Part shown: piece after piece, positions 40,727-48,738 of the stretch
Numbering within the stretch: the first letter of the stretch is position 1
How the letters are laid out: every line of letters starts with the position of its first letter
NCBI GenBank assembly: GCA_964384215.1
Contig: CAYLLB010000018.1
Span: forward strand, 31,640-95,639
DNA: 64,000 nt
From: JAJFUV01 sp964384215
GTDB taxonomy: Bacteria > Acidobacteriota > Terriglobia > Bryobacterales > Bryobacteraceae
Reading direction: 5' to 3'
The notes under the pieces: model-generated
The model's database searches: none
What the model was told of the DNA's origin: nothing
What the model saw: the letters and a program-made list of their open reading frames with translations, nothing else
Translations under genes and position numbers: made by a program

Positions 40727-41092
40727 TCAGGATCTCGTCCGCTTGCCCTTGATGTCGCCCGTCCGGCTACCAGAGGATTGCCACGCCCCTTCGACGGAAT
40801 CGCCTTTCACCTTCATCTTCACGTCGAACACGCGGCCTTCATACGTCACCTTGCAGGTGAACGTGTCGCCGGTCATGGCGGCATCGCTCATGCTGAGCAT
40901 CCTATCTTCCACCATCACGCTGCCCACCAGTTTGCCGCCTTCCTCCTTCATGGTGAGCGTGGCCCCGACCGGATTGCCGTCCGGATCCACCGTGGTCAGA
41001 TCCCATGTACCGACAATCGGTACCGCCGCCAAGAGCGAGGCCGCGAGAACAAGAAATCCAAATACACTTGCGTAGCGTTTAACGGACATCAT
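40727..41092 (-). CDS. Small exported beta-barrel-like protein
   Basis: A 121-residue protein with signal peptide (MMSVKRYASVFGFLVLAASLLAAVP). The mature part has alternating short strands: IVGTWDLTTVDPDG, ATLTMKEEGGKLVGS, TFTCKVTYEGR, KMKVKGDSVEGAW. The GxW near the start recalls lipocalin-like barrels, but this is only a resemblance. Two adjacent ATG codons (41092, 41089) are equivalent starts. It lies 29 bp before the permease gene and is divergent from the helical-repeat gene. Confidence 0.72.
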   Translation of the reverse strand: MMSVKRYASVFGFLVLAASLLAAVPIVGTWDLTTVDPDGNPVGATLTMKEEGGKLVGSVMVEDRMLSMSDAAMTGDTFTCKVTYEGRVFDVKMKVKGDSVEGAWQSSGSRTGDIKGKRTRS

Positions 41093-41122
41093 TGTCTGCC
41101 TTTCCCGAATCTGTTTTATAAT
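41092..41122 (+). promoter_or_regulatory. Sigma70-type promoter for the 41.2 kb gene
   Basis: A perfect -10 TATAAT (41117-41122) with TTGTCT (41092-41097) 19 bp upstream. The start site would be near 41129, leaving a ~22-nt leader with GGAGG at 41141-41145, 5 nt before the ATG at 41151. Confidence 0.5.
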
Positions 41123-41150
41123 AGCACCCGTTCCGATTTTGGAGGCCTGA

Positions 41151-42272
41151 ATGAGACTCTCGATTCTTATCGCCGCGCTTCTGGCCGCGACCGCCGTCGC
41201 ATCGGCCCAGCGCCACAGTATAACGATCAACGCTGAAACCCCTGAAGGACAGTTGCTGCAGCAAGCCGGCCAGGAAGCCGACGAAGCCAAGAAAATCGCG
41301 TTGCTCGAGCAGTTTGCAGCCAAGTACCCGAAGCATGAAGGCATCCTCTGGGTTTACGAGATGATGATTCCCGCCTATGTAAAGGCCGCTCAGGTCCCCA
41401 AGGCGCTGGATGCGTGCGACAAGCTTCTCACCGCCGACGCGGAAGACGCCGAGAACGCCCACGAGTGTCTTAAGGCGGCCGAATCCACGAAGGATCCGGC
41501 GACCGTGATCAAGTGGTCGGTGCGGGCTAGCGACGCGTGCCGGAAGGTCGTGCAATCGCCCAAACCCAAGGAAGCCGACGAAGTAGAGGACTGGACCAAG
41601 CGCGTGGAGTACGCCAAGCAGGCGGACACCTACACTGAGTACGCCCTCTATGCGGTCGCTCTGCAGACCCAGTCTCCGGAGCAGAAAGCCGCCCTGGGCG
41701 AGGAAATCGAACGCCGCAACCCGGACAGCAAGTACTATGCGCAGATAGCCGGCCAGCAGTTCCTCGGTTACACGCAACTCGGCCAGAAGGAGAAAGCAGC
41801 GCTGGTGGCCGAAAAGATCGTCGCCAAGGAGCCTGACAACCAGGACATGCTGCTCGCCGCGGCGGACTATTACATGAACGCCAAAAATAACGACAAGGCG
41901 CTCCTGTACTCGACTAAGCTCACCGAGGTGGTGGCCACCAAGGCCGCCCCGGCGGGCATGAGCGAAGCCGACTGGACCAAAAAGCAAAACCTCATGCTGG
42001 GTCTGGGCTACTGGATGCAAGGCGTGATTCATAGCCAGCAGAACAAGTTCGCGCCCGCCGACGCGGCGCTTCGCAAGGCGCTGCCTCTGATCCAAACCAA
42101 CCATCAACTCCTGCCCGGCGCGCTGTTCTACCTGGGTCTGGCGAACTACAAGATGGAAAAGATCGCGGATGCCGTCAAGTTCTTCAACCAGTGTGCCGCC
42201 ATTGCCAGTCCCTTCCAGGCGCAGGCTAAGAAGAACATCTCGGCCATCCGGCGTGAGTACATTGTCAAGTAA
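41151..42272 (+). CDS. Exported TPR-like helical-repeat protein
   Basis: A 373-residue protein with signal peptide MRLSILIAALLAATAVASA. The whole mature chain is helix pairs with TPR-like spacing (KKIALLEQFAAKYPKHEGIL, YYMNAKNNDKALLYSTKL, LPGALFYLGLANYKMEKIAD). Charged surfaces and regular Ala positions fit a periplasmic scaffold. It ends two bases before the acetate-kinase-family gene, so the two are likely one transcript. The cargo or partner is unknown. Confidence 0.8.
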   Translation: MRLSILIAALLAATAVASAQRHSITINAETPEGQLLQQAGQEADEAKKIALLEQFAAKYPKHEGILWVYEMMIPAYVKAAQVPKALDACDKLLTADAEDAENAHECLKAAESTKDPATVIKWSVRASDACRKVVQSPKPKEADEVEDWTKRVEYAKQADTYTEYALYAVALQTQSPEQKAALGEEIERRNPDSKYYAQIAGQQFLGYTQLGQKEKAALVAEKIVAKEPDNQDMLLAAADYYMNAKNNDKALLYSTKLTEVVATKAAPAGMSEADWTKKQNLMLGLGYWMQGVIHSQQNKFAPADAALRKALPLIQTNHQLLPGALFYLGLANYKMEKIADAVKFFNQCAAIASPFQAQAKKNISAIRREYIVK

Positions 42273-42274
42273 GC

Positions 42275-43372
42275 ATGAATATTCTTATTCCCAATTTAGG
42301 ATCCACGTCGCTCAAGTACCGGATCCTCGAGATGCCCGCTGAGCGGACCATCGCCAGCGGGCGCATGGAACGCGTCACCGACTACCGCGACGCCATCAGA
42401 AGCATCCATACCGCGGACGCGAAGGTGGATGCGGTCGCCTTCAAAACGGTAATGGCCGGAGAGAAGTACCGCGGCACATTCCTCGTCGACGACGCCCTGT
42501 TGGCGGCCATGGAGGCATTTCTGCCGGCCGCGCCCGCGCACAACGCCATCTACCTGGCGGCCATCCGGGCCTTCCAGGAGGCCATGCCGGGCGTGCCGCT
42601 GGTGGCCGCCTTCGAGCCAGAGTTCCACAAAACCATGCCCGAGTACGCCTCGCGCTACGGCGTACCGGCCGCCTGGCGCACCGAATACGGCGTGCGGCGC
42701 TACGGCTTCCACGGTGCTTCGCACTGGTGTGCCAGCGAGCGAGTGCCACAGATCCTCGGCGTTCCCAAGCAGGGGCTGCGCCTGGTGAATTGCCACCTGG
42801 GCGGAAGCAGTTCGATGTGCGCCATCCGCGATGGACGCTCGATCGACACTACCATGGGCTTTTCGCCGCAATCCGGCTTGGAAAATGCCACCCGGCATGG
42901 GGAACTCGACGCCTTCGCGGTCCTCTACATGATGGACCGCACCGGCTGGACGACCGGGGAGATCCGCCGCCAGTTGGCCAAGGAGGGCGGGCTCGCCGGG
43001 CTGAGCGGGATCCCCGGCGGTGACGCGCGCGACATCGAGAAAGCCGCCGCCGAAGGCAGCGAGGACGCGCGCCTGGCTCTCGATGTTTTCACTTATCAGG
43101 TGAAGAAGAACCTAGGCGCATATGCGGCGGTAATGGGCGGCCTCGACGCCATCTCGTTCACCGGCGGCATCGGCGAGAACTCCGCGCCCCTGCGCGAACA
43201 ATGCCTTGCGGGCCTGGAATTCCTCGGCGTGAAGCTTTCGCCCGAAGCCAACCGGACCGGGTCGGGAGACCGCATCGTATCCGCCCCGGAATCCAAAGTG
43301 GCCGTGGTGGTCTTCGCCGCCAACGAGGAAATCGTGGTTGCCCGGCGTGCGTACCGGGTGCTCACCGCCTAG
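42275..43372 (+). CDS. Acetate/propionate kinase family protein, divergent active site
   Basis: A 365-residue ASKHA-fold kinase, about 35-40 residues shorter than typical acetate kinases. Recognisable motifs: NLGSTSLKY (usually NxGSSSLKY), RYGFHGASH, HLGGSSS, TTMGFSPQSGLENATRHGELD, FTGGIGENS and the closing NEE. By motif alignment with Methanosarcina acetate kinase, catalytic Arg91 (HRVVHGGE) reads Lys57 (FKTVMAGE) and catalytic Asp148 (FDTAFH) reads Glu114 (FEPEFH). The phosphate-binding core is kept, so it may use another acyl or sugar-acid substrate. No phosphotransacetylase gene is near. It converges on dut, sharing a CTAG at the stops. Confidence 0.85.
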   Translation: MNILIPNLGSTSLKYRILEMPAERTIASGRMERVTDYRDAIRSIHTADAKVDAVAFKTVMAGEKYRGTFLVDDALLAAMEAFLPAAPAHNAIYLAAIRAFQEAMPGVPLVAAFEPEFHKTMPEYASRYGVPAAWRTEYGVRRYGFHGASHWCASERVPQILGVPKQGLRLVNCHLGGSSSMCAIRDGRSIDTTMGFSPQSGLENATRHGELDAFAVLYMMDRTGWTTGEIRRQLAKEGGLAGLSGIPGGDARDIEKAAAEGSEDARLALDVFTYQVKKNLGAYAAVMGGLDAISFTGGIGENSAPLREQCLAGLEFLGVKLSPEANRTGSGDRIVSAPESKVAVVVFAANEEIVVARRAYRVLTA

Positions 43373-43809
43373 CGGCCGGAGGACCCGAAGCCGCCTTCGC
43401 CCCGGCGTGTGCCGTTGAGTTCGCCTTCTTCCCACTCAACCGCTTCGTAGCGCGCGATCACCATCTGCGCGATGCGGTCGCCGCGATGGACCTGGTACGG
43501 CTCTCGCCCCAGGTTGAGCAGGATGACGCGTATCTCGCCGCGGTATCCCGGGTCGATGGTGGCCGGGCTGTTGGGCAGCGTGATCGCGTGCTTCAGCGCC
43601 AGGCCGCTGCGCGGACGGATCTGCGCCTCGAAACCGGGAGGCAACTCGATGGACAGCCCCGTCGCCACCGTGCGCGGGGCGCCCGGTTCGAGCAGCGCGT
43701 CCTCGACCGAGCACAAATCCATGCCGGCGTCTTCCCCGGCGCCGTGCGCGTAGCGCGGCAGTACAGCTTCGGACACGAGACGTTTAATGCGAATGCGCGT
43801 AGAGTTCAT
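43369..43809 (-). CDS. dut: Deoxyuridine 5'-triphosphate nucleotidohydrolase
   Basis: A 146-residue trimeric-type dUTPase with all five motifs: AGMDLCS (1), PRSGLA (2), IDPGYRGEI with the catalytic Asp (3), RGDRIAQMVI (4) and the C-terminal arm RGEGGFGSSG (5). It hydrolyses dUTP to dUMP, keeping uracil out of DNA and supplying the substrate for the divergent thyX 29 bp away. The two stop codons of dut and the upstream kinase gene overlap. Confidence 0.96.
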   Translation of the reverse strand: MNSTRIRIKRLVSEAVLPRYAHGAGEDAGMDLCSVEDALLEPGAPRTVATGLSIELPPGFEAQIRPRSGLALKHAITLPNSPATIDPGYRGEIRVILLNLGREPYQVHRGDRIAQMVIARYEAVEWEEGELNGTRRGEGGFGSSGR

Positions 43810-43823
43810 GCGGGCTGAATAGC

Positions 43824-43841
43824 TATCATAACGTTGTTATG
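43824..43841. promoter_or_regulatory. Palindrome between dut and thyX
   Basis: CATAAC (43827-43832) and GTTATG (43836-43841) are perfect inverted copies around GTT; the last ATG is the thyX start codon. On each strand a -10-like hexamer overlaps it (TATCAT, 43824-43829 on plus; TATGAT, 43830-43825 on minus). No convincing -35 boxes are seen. A protein bound here could control both genes. Confidence 0.35.
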
Positions 43842-45275
43842 CCGATCGAAAAGAACAGGCGGGTCAAGACGCTGGCGCCGATGAATCCCGAGAAGTGCGC
43901 CTATGCGCTGGCGCGCTACAGCCGCTCGCCGGATTCGATCGAGAAATCCATCGAATGGGTGCGCGCGCACGACTCGCGCAAGTTCCTGGAAAGTTTCTAC
44001 TTCCAGTACGGCCACGCCTCCATCGCGGACCTGGGTCACGTGGTGGTGTGCTTCGAGGGAATCTCAGAACTGGCTGCCACCGAGGTCGAGGACGAACAGC
44101 TTTGGGATGGTCAGGCCAAATCGTCCCGCTACCAGGATTTCTCGCGATGCGGCTTCGTCGTTCCGCCTGAACTCGACGGGGAGCAGGCGGCGGCCTACCG
44201 GACTGCGGGCCAGAATCTGCTCGACGCCTACCGCAAAGTCCACGCCGGCATCAACACGTTCCTCGCCGGCCGCCACCCGCGCCCGGACGGCATGAAGCCT
44301 GACGCATACGAGCGCAACATCGCGGCGCGCGCTTTCGACGTTGCGCGCTACCTGCTGTTTCTCGGAGTGCCGACCAACGTGGGGCAGGTGACCAGCATCC
44401 GCACGCTGGAACGGCAGATGAAGAGACTGCTAGCCAGCGAATACGCGGAGCTTCGCGAATTGGCCGGGGAACTAGCAGAGGCGCTGCGCTCCGAGCCGGA
44501 CTACGGCAGCCTGGAAGGCGCGCCGCGAGAACCCGTGGCGCCCACGCTCGCCGAACACGTCGAGCCCGACCGGTACGCTCTCGATTCACGCGAGGCTTTG
44601 CGCCAGTGGGCCGCGGCGAACCTGCCGGCGCCAGCGCCCGCGGATGGCAAGCGGGTGGACCTGATCAAACCCTCAGACACGGCTGCGGACGTCGTGGCGA
44701 CGCTGCTTTACCCGGTCACGGATAGGCCGTACCGCCAGCTGTACGAATTCGCCCTGTCGGTCGGCGCGGATCGCCGCCGCGAAGTGCTGGATCTCGGCTT
44801 GCGTTCCCGCGCTGTCCGCGACGAACTTGCGCGGGGTTTCCGCGGCGGCATCTATGTCTACGATATCGTGATGGACATCGGTGCCTACCGCGACCTGCAC
44901 CGGCACCGCCGCTCTCAACAGTTCCGGCAGGCTTACTCAGCGCGGCTGGGATTCGAAACCCCCAAGACAATCGTCGAGGCGGGCCTGAATGACGTCTACC
45001 AGAGCGCGATGCGCCAAGCCATCGACGCACTGCATACGCTGCCCGAACCCGGAGCGCACTACCTGATCCCGTTCGGCGCCCGCTCGCGGTTTCTGTTCAA
45101 AATGGACTTCGCCGAAGCCGAGTACATCACCCGGTTGCGCAGTTGGGTGAAAGGGCACTTCTCCTATCGCGAAATCGCCTGGGAGATGAAATGCAGGATG
45201 GAAGAACTGGAACCGGAACTGGGACGCCTCATCGAAGCCACTCCACCGTGGGTAGAAGATCCGCTCCGCCGGTAA
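43839..45275 (+). CDS. thyX: ThyX-type thymidylate synthase with two tandem lobes
   Basis: A 478-residue protein, about twice the length of ordinary ThyX (220-250). Lobe 1 (~1-215) has FQYGHASIADLGHVVVCFEGIS and SSRY (95-98), but where the RHR signature is expected it reads EDEQLWDGQ. Lobe 2 (~255-478) has DIGAYRDLHRHRRSQQFRQA (RHR at 355-357), while its later part is less like ThyX. The substrate and flavin motif thus seems shared between lobes, so one chain may do the work of two subunits. ThyX makes dTMP from dUMP with FAD and methylene-tetrahydrofolate; the adjacent dut supports this. Activity is inferred. Confidence 0.84.
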   Translation: MPIEKNRRVKTLAPMNPEKCAYALARYSRSPDSIEKSIEWVRAHDSRKFLESFYFQYGHASIADLGHVVVCFEGISELAATEVEDEQLWDGQAKSSRYQDFSRCGFVVPPELDGEQAAAYRTAGQNLLDAYRKVHAGINTFLAGRHPRPDGMKPDAYERNIAARAFDVARYLLFLGVPTNVGQVTSIRTLERQMKRLLASEYAELRELAGELAEALRSEPDYGSLEGAPREPVAPTLAEHVEPDRYALDSREALRQWAAANLPAPAPADGKRVDLIKPSDTAADVVATLLYPVTDRPYRQLYEFALSVGADRRREVLDLGLRSRAVRDELARGFRGGIYVYDIVMDIGAYRDLHRHRRSQQFRQAYSARLGFETPKTIVEAGLNDVYQSAMRQAIDALHTLPEPGAHYLIPFGARSRFLFKMDFAEAEYITRLRSWVKGHFSYREIAWEMKCRMEELEPELGRLIEATPPWVEDPLRR

Positions 45276-45293
45276 GCGAAGGCTTCGCTTACC
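45271..45293. terminator. Hairpin between convergent thyX and mqnD
   Basis: GGTAAGCGA (45271-45279) pairs with TCGCTTACC (45285-45293) around a 5-nt loop, starting at the thyX stop. A second CTTACCGG at 45299-45306 offers an alternative pairing with CCGGTAAG (45269-45276). The site lies between two converging stops, fitting a shared terminator, but there is no clear T-tract. Confidence 0.45.
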
Positions 45294-45299
45294 GCCGGC

Positions 45300-46145
45300 T
45301 TACCGGATGAACTCCACCTTGATGCGTTGCGGGATGAGACCCGCCTCGTAACCCATGTCGAGGAGCTTCTGCGCCGCCTTGGGCACTAAGTCGCCGCAGT
45401 CCACCGTGTAATGGTTCACATACATGTGAACGAACTTCTCCGCCAGGCGAGCGTCCATGTCGCGCGCGAACTGCAGCGCGTAGTGCAGTGCTTCCTGGGA
45501 ATTATCGAGAGCGTACTGGATGCTCTCGCGCATCAGCGTGCAGCACTCGCTCTGGATGTCGCGGTCGAGCGATCGGAGTAAGGCATTGGCTCCCAGCGGC
45601 AGCGGGAGGTTGTAGGTCTGCTTCCACCAGCGCCCCAAGTCGATCACTTGATGAAGACCGGAGGTGCTGAAGGTCAATTGCCCTTCGTGGATAATCAGGC
45701 CGGCGTCCACCATGCGGTCCTTGACCGCGTCGATAATGGCGTCGAAGGGTGTGACCACCGGTTCGAAGTCCTGCTCGAAGAGCTTCAGGACCAGATAGGC
45801 CGTAGTCTTCTTGCCCGGAATAGCTATCCGCTTGCCCTTTAATTCCGACGGCTCCAGCGGCTGCGTGGACACCACCATGGGTCCATACCCATCCCCCACG
45901 CTTGATCCACTGGCCATGAGGAAGTACTTATCGGCTATGTACGGGTAAGCGTGGTAGGAAATGGCTGTCAGGTGGTACTGCCCCTCCATGGCTCTCCGGT
46001 TCAGACTCTCGATGTCCTCCAGCATATGGCGGAACGTCAGGCGCCGCGAACGGATCTTCTTGGTGGCCAAGCCGTAGAACATGAACGCATCGTCGGAATC
46101 GGGACTGTGCGCACAGACAATTTCAACTGGTTCGGTGGGATTCAT
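45300..46145 (-). CDS. mqnD: 1,4-dihydroxy-6-naphthoate synthase (MqnD)
   Basis: A 281-residue periplasmic-binding-like enzyme of the futalosine route to menaquinone, which turns cyclic dehypoxanthine futalosine into 1,4-dihydroxy-6-naphthoate. Features are the opening AHSPDSDDAFMFYGL, ISYHAYPYIADKYFLMASGSSVG, and GLIIHEGQL, whose His matches the catalytic His of MqnD. MqnA is related, but the SPD(S/P)DDAFMF opening and IHE motif favour MqnD. Other mqn genes are not in the window. Confidence 0.87.
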   Translation of the reverse strand: MNPTEPVEIVCAHSPDSDDAFMFYGLATKKIRSRRLTFRHMLEDIESLNRRAMEGQYHLTAISYHAYPYIADKYFLMASGSSVGDGYGPMVVSTQPLEPSELKGKRIAIPGKKTTAYLVLKLFEQDFEPVVTPFDAIIDAVKDRMVDAGLIIHEGQLTFSTSGLHQVIDLGRWWKQTYNLPLPLGANALLRSLDRDIQSECCTLMRESIQYALDNSQEALHYALQFARDMDARLAEKFVHMYVNHYTVDCGDLVPKAAQKLLDMGYEAGLIPQRIKVEFIR

Positions 46146-46217
46146 AAACGATGGAACTTCCTCACTATAGCAAACCCGGAAGTTCCCGACGAAGACGAGT
46201 AAAAGAAGGGGCCGGAA

Positions 46218-46589
46218 TCAGGGCGTGGAGGCGGACGCATTCTGGAGGCCCGCCAGGATCGGTTCCAGACTCCGCAGTTGACGTTCCAGTTCCGACACCG
46301 CTTCTTCGGCGCCGGCCAGGTTGCCCTCGCGGCCCATTCGCTCGAGCTTGTAGGCGCTTTCAAACGGTGCATCCGCACAGAAGTTCCCAATCGCGCCCTT
46401 GAGCGTGTGAGCGGCGTGATGCAAGGCGTGTGAATCCCGGCGCGCGACGGCCTCGCGTATTTGCTCCATCATGCCGGGGTAGTCGCTGAGAAAAAGCCCG
46501 GCGATTTCACCCAACAACTGCTCGTCGCCCCCGAGCCGCTCGAGCACTAACGCTTTGTTCAGGACCACTAACTGCCGGGAAACGTCCAT
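46218..46589 (-). CDS. HPt-domain phosphotransfer protein
   Basis: A 123-residue single-domain protein, all helical, with the phosphorylatable His in HHAAHTLKGAIGNFCAD (~60). The FLSDYPGMMEQIREAVAR helix before it is typical of HPt domains of multistep phosphorelays. No hybrid kinase or receiver gene is adjacent, so partners are elsewhere. It is 72 bp downstream of mqnD's start on the same strand, ahead of it in transcription. Confidence 0.86.
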   Translation of the reverse strand: MDVSRQLVVLNKALVLERLGGDEQLLGEIAGLFLSDYPGMMEQIREAVARRDSHALHHAAHTLKGAIGNFCADAPFESAYKLERMGREGNLAGAEEAVSELERQLRSLEPILAGLQNASASTP

Positions 46590-46656
46590 GAATCCTTTCC
46601 TTCACTCTTGCTTATCGGTCCGGGAGGCTTGCAGGTTTAGGACATTCCCCGTCTTG

Positions 46657-47292
46657 TTATAGCTCTTTTACACGCAGGTTCCTGAATTCCACCAGGGACT
46701 TGTGCCCGAGCAAGCCGATGTGGCCCGAAGGGCGGAACAGTCCCGGATGCTTCTTCAGAATCTCGGCGTCCTTAATGTCATCCAGGTTCGCGTCGGTGAT
46801 GACGCTTCCGTTGAGCTTCACGGTAATGCGGCGCCCGTTCGCCGTAATCTCCATGCTGTTCCATTCCCCCGTCTTTTTCAGATGGCCGGTCTTCGAGGGC
46901 ACGGCCCAGTAGATGCTGCCGGTGTACTGGAATGCATGCAACTTGCCCTTGTAAGCCGGGCCGTCATCGTCGAGAATCTGGATTTCCATGGCCTGCCAGG
47001 CTGCGTCGCCTTCGAACGGCGCACGAATGCCGATCCCGTTGTTGCCGTTCACCGAGAGCCGGAACTCCACGTGAAAAACGAAGTTCGAGTATTCTTTCTC
47101 CGTGAACAGGTTGCCGCCACCGTCGGCCGGAGCCACGATGTGTCCGTTCTCCACCAGGTATCCACGCCCGTGAGGCGACTTCAGTACCCATCCGTTCAGC
47201 GTCTTGCCGTCGAACAGCGAGACCCAGCCCGAAGCGCCCCACACCGGCGCGGCCAGGGCGAGAAGGAAAACAGCTGCAATGAATCTTCGCAT
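46657..47292 (-). CDS. DUF1080 (3-keto-disaccharide hydrolase-like) exported protein
   Basis: A 211-residue concanavalin-like beta-sandwich. The signal peptide is MRRFIAAVFLLALAAPVWGA; the start at 47292 fits better than 47328, which would add polar residues. Hallmarks: WVSLFDGKTLNGWV, the NFVFHVEFRLS strand with NGNNGIGIRAPFEG, AMEIQILDD, and TGEWNSMEITANGRRITVKL. Some DUF1080 members cleave 3-keto-glycosides, which would fit the Gfo/Idh/MocA and DUF6807 proteins elsewhere in the window, but this specific activity is inferred. Confidence 0.87.
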   Translation of the reverse strand: MRRFIAAVFLLALAAPVWGASGWVSLFDGKTLNGWVLKSPHGRGYLVENGHIVAPADGGGNLFTEKEYSNFVFHVEFRLSVNGNNGIGIRAPFEGDAAWQAMEIQILDDDGPAYKGKLHAFQYTGSIYWAVPSKTGHLKKTGEWNSMEITANGRRITVKLNGSVITDANLDDIKDAEILKKHPGLFRPSGHIGLLGHKSLVEFRNLRVKEL

Positions 47293-47516
47293 AGATATTG
47301 ATCCTCTCACGATTCCCTGTGCTCGCACCAGCGCCCGGCAAGGTGTACACTGATGGTTTCGGGAGGTGAGTTTTCCCTAGTAGCTGGTACAAGCCAGCCC
47401 CACTTTCCACGCTGCGGCGCGGCTGTAGAAAAGCCTGCTCGAAAGCCTTCAATCTCGTTTTCCCCGATGACTGCCGCATTTGCGGGGCTCCGCTGACGGA
47501 TCTTGCGAGAATCCCG

Positions 47517-48197
47517 GTGTGCCGGAGGTGTCTGGGCGCGCCCCAGCCGCTCGACGCCGAGTACTTCTGCCGCTCCTGCCGGACGCCTTTCGCGACGCCC
47601 TACCCGCTTGATGACGACGGGCGCTGCGGCCTATGCCGCGCGGGCCTGAACCAGTTCGATTCCGCCTACGCGTATTCGTCTTACGACGGAGCCATGCGCG
47701 AGTTGATTCATCTGTTCAAGTACGACCGCGTGCGGCCGCTGGCCACCGTGCTGGGCGGATTCCTGAATGCGGCCCTGCCGGGGGAGGAACGCTTCGACAT
47801 GCTCGTGCCCATGCCGCTCCATTGGGTGAGGCGCTGGTGGCGGGGTTTCAACCAATCCTATCTGCTCGCGCGGGATCTGGCGCGGCGTACAGGGATTCCC
47901 GTGGCTAACGCGCTGCGCCGCAGACGATCCACCGCGTCTCAGGCGTCTTTGAGCCGCGCTGCGCGGCGCCGGAACGTGCGGGGAGCTTTCGAACTGCGGC
48001 GGGGCGCGGACGTGCGCGGCCTGCGCGTGCTTCTTCTGGACGATGTCCTCACCACGGGAGCCACGGCCAACGCCTGCGCGGCAGTGCTCAAGCGTGCGGG
48101 CGCGAGTTGCGTGGCGGTATTAACGCTGGCCCGCGCCGACCGGCGCGTGTTCGACCCCGTGGCGGAACCGGTTCTTTTGGTGGGAGGTGAAGGATAG
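47517..48197 (+). CDS. comF: ComF-family phosphoribosyltransferase-like protein
   Basis: A ComF-type protein: N-terminal zinc-ribbon Cys pairs (CRRC, CRSC, CGLC), LIHLFKYDRVRPLA, and the PRPP-binding VLLLDDVLTTGATA near residue 185. ComF homologues act in DNA uptake or DNA metabolism. The only standard start in frame is the GTG at 47517, but the frame is open upstream to 47370 and encodes FPDDCRICGAPL just ahead, the expected first CxxC pair of ComF. The true N-terminus is therefore probably further upstream, perhaps at CTG 47412, or disrupted. The HNH gene follows directly. Confidence 0.85.
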   Translation: MCRRCLGAPQPLDAEYFCRSCRTPFATPYPLDDDGRCGLCRAGLNQFDSAYAYSSYDGAMRELIHLFKYDRVRPLATVLGGFLNAALPGEERFDMLVPMPLHWVRRWWRGFNQSYLLARDLARRTGIPVANALRRRRSTASQASLSRAARRRNVRGAFELRRGADVRGLRVLLLDDVLTTGATANACAAVLKRAGASCVAVLTLARADRRVFDPVAEPVLLVGGEG

Positions 48198-48725
48198 ATG
48201 GAGGCTGCTGGACGTATCGAGAGGCCCGTACTGGTGCTCAATGCGAGTTTCGAGCCGATTAACGTGTGCGCCGCGCGCCGCGCCCTTGTGCTGGTCCTCA
48301 AGGGGGTGGCCTCGGCTGAGGAAACCTCTTCCCAAAACGTCCGTTCGTCCCGCGCGGTCTTCCGTTTGCCTTCGGTGATCCGCCTGCTCGAATACCGCCG
48401 CATTCCGCACCAGGCGCGCGCACTGTCGCGCAAGAACATTCTCATGCGCGACCGTTACACCTGCCAGTACTGCCAGCGCACCCTGCCCGGCTCGGACCTG
48501 ACGCTCGATCACGTCATTCCGCGCTCCCGCGCCGGTGAAACCAGCTGGGAAAACTTGGTCGCCTGCTGCCACCACTGCAACAACCGCAAAGGCAACCGGA
48601 CGCCGGAAGAAGCCGGCATGAAGCTGCAGCGCCAGCCGCGGCCCTTCAGCCTTCACACCAACCGCCACTTGATGCGCCTGCTTGCGCGCAGCGACGTCCA
48701 ATGGCGCAAATATCTGTTCTACTGA
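48198..48725 (+). CDS. HNH endonuclease domain protein
   Basis: A 175-residue protein beginning at the base after the comF stop, with GGAGG inside comF as ribosome-binding site. Residues 1-75 hold the N-terminal domain seen with this HNH type (RPVLVLNASFEPINVCAARR). The HNH core follows: CQYCQR (~95), LDHVIPRSRAG (first His, ~110), WENLVACCHHCNNRKGNR (second CxxC and Asn/His, ~120-140). The two CxxC pairs bind structural zinc. Such short single-gene HNH proteins are widespread; their role (repair, defence or RNA work) is unknown. Confidence 0.88.
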   Translation: MEAAGRIERPVLVLNASFEPINVCAARRALVLVLKGVASAEETSSQNVRSSRAVFRLPSVIRLLEYRRIPHQARALSRKNILMRDRYTCQYCQRTLPGSDLTLDHVIPRSRAGETSWENLVACCHHCNNRKGNRTPEEAGMKLQRQPRPFSLHTNRHLMRLLARSDVQWRKYLFY

Positions 48726-48738
48726 GCCGGGCTCCGCA

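Noticed and set aside
39573..41075. A 500-codon plus-strand open frame across the permease gene
   Set aside because: It is antisense to a clear membrane permease and a small exported protein, is rich in His, Arg and Gln, and shows no domain. High GC keeps antisense frames open.
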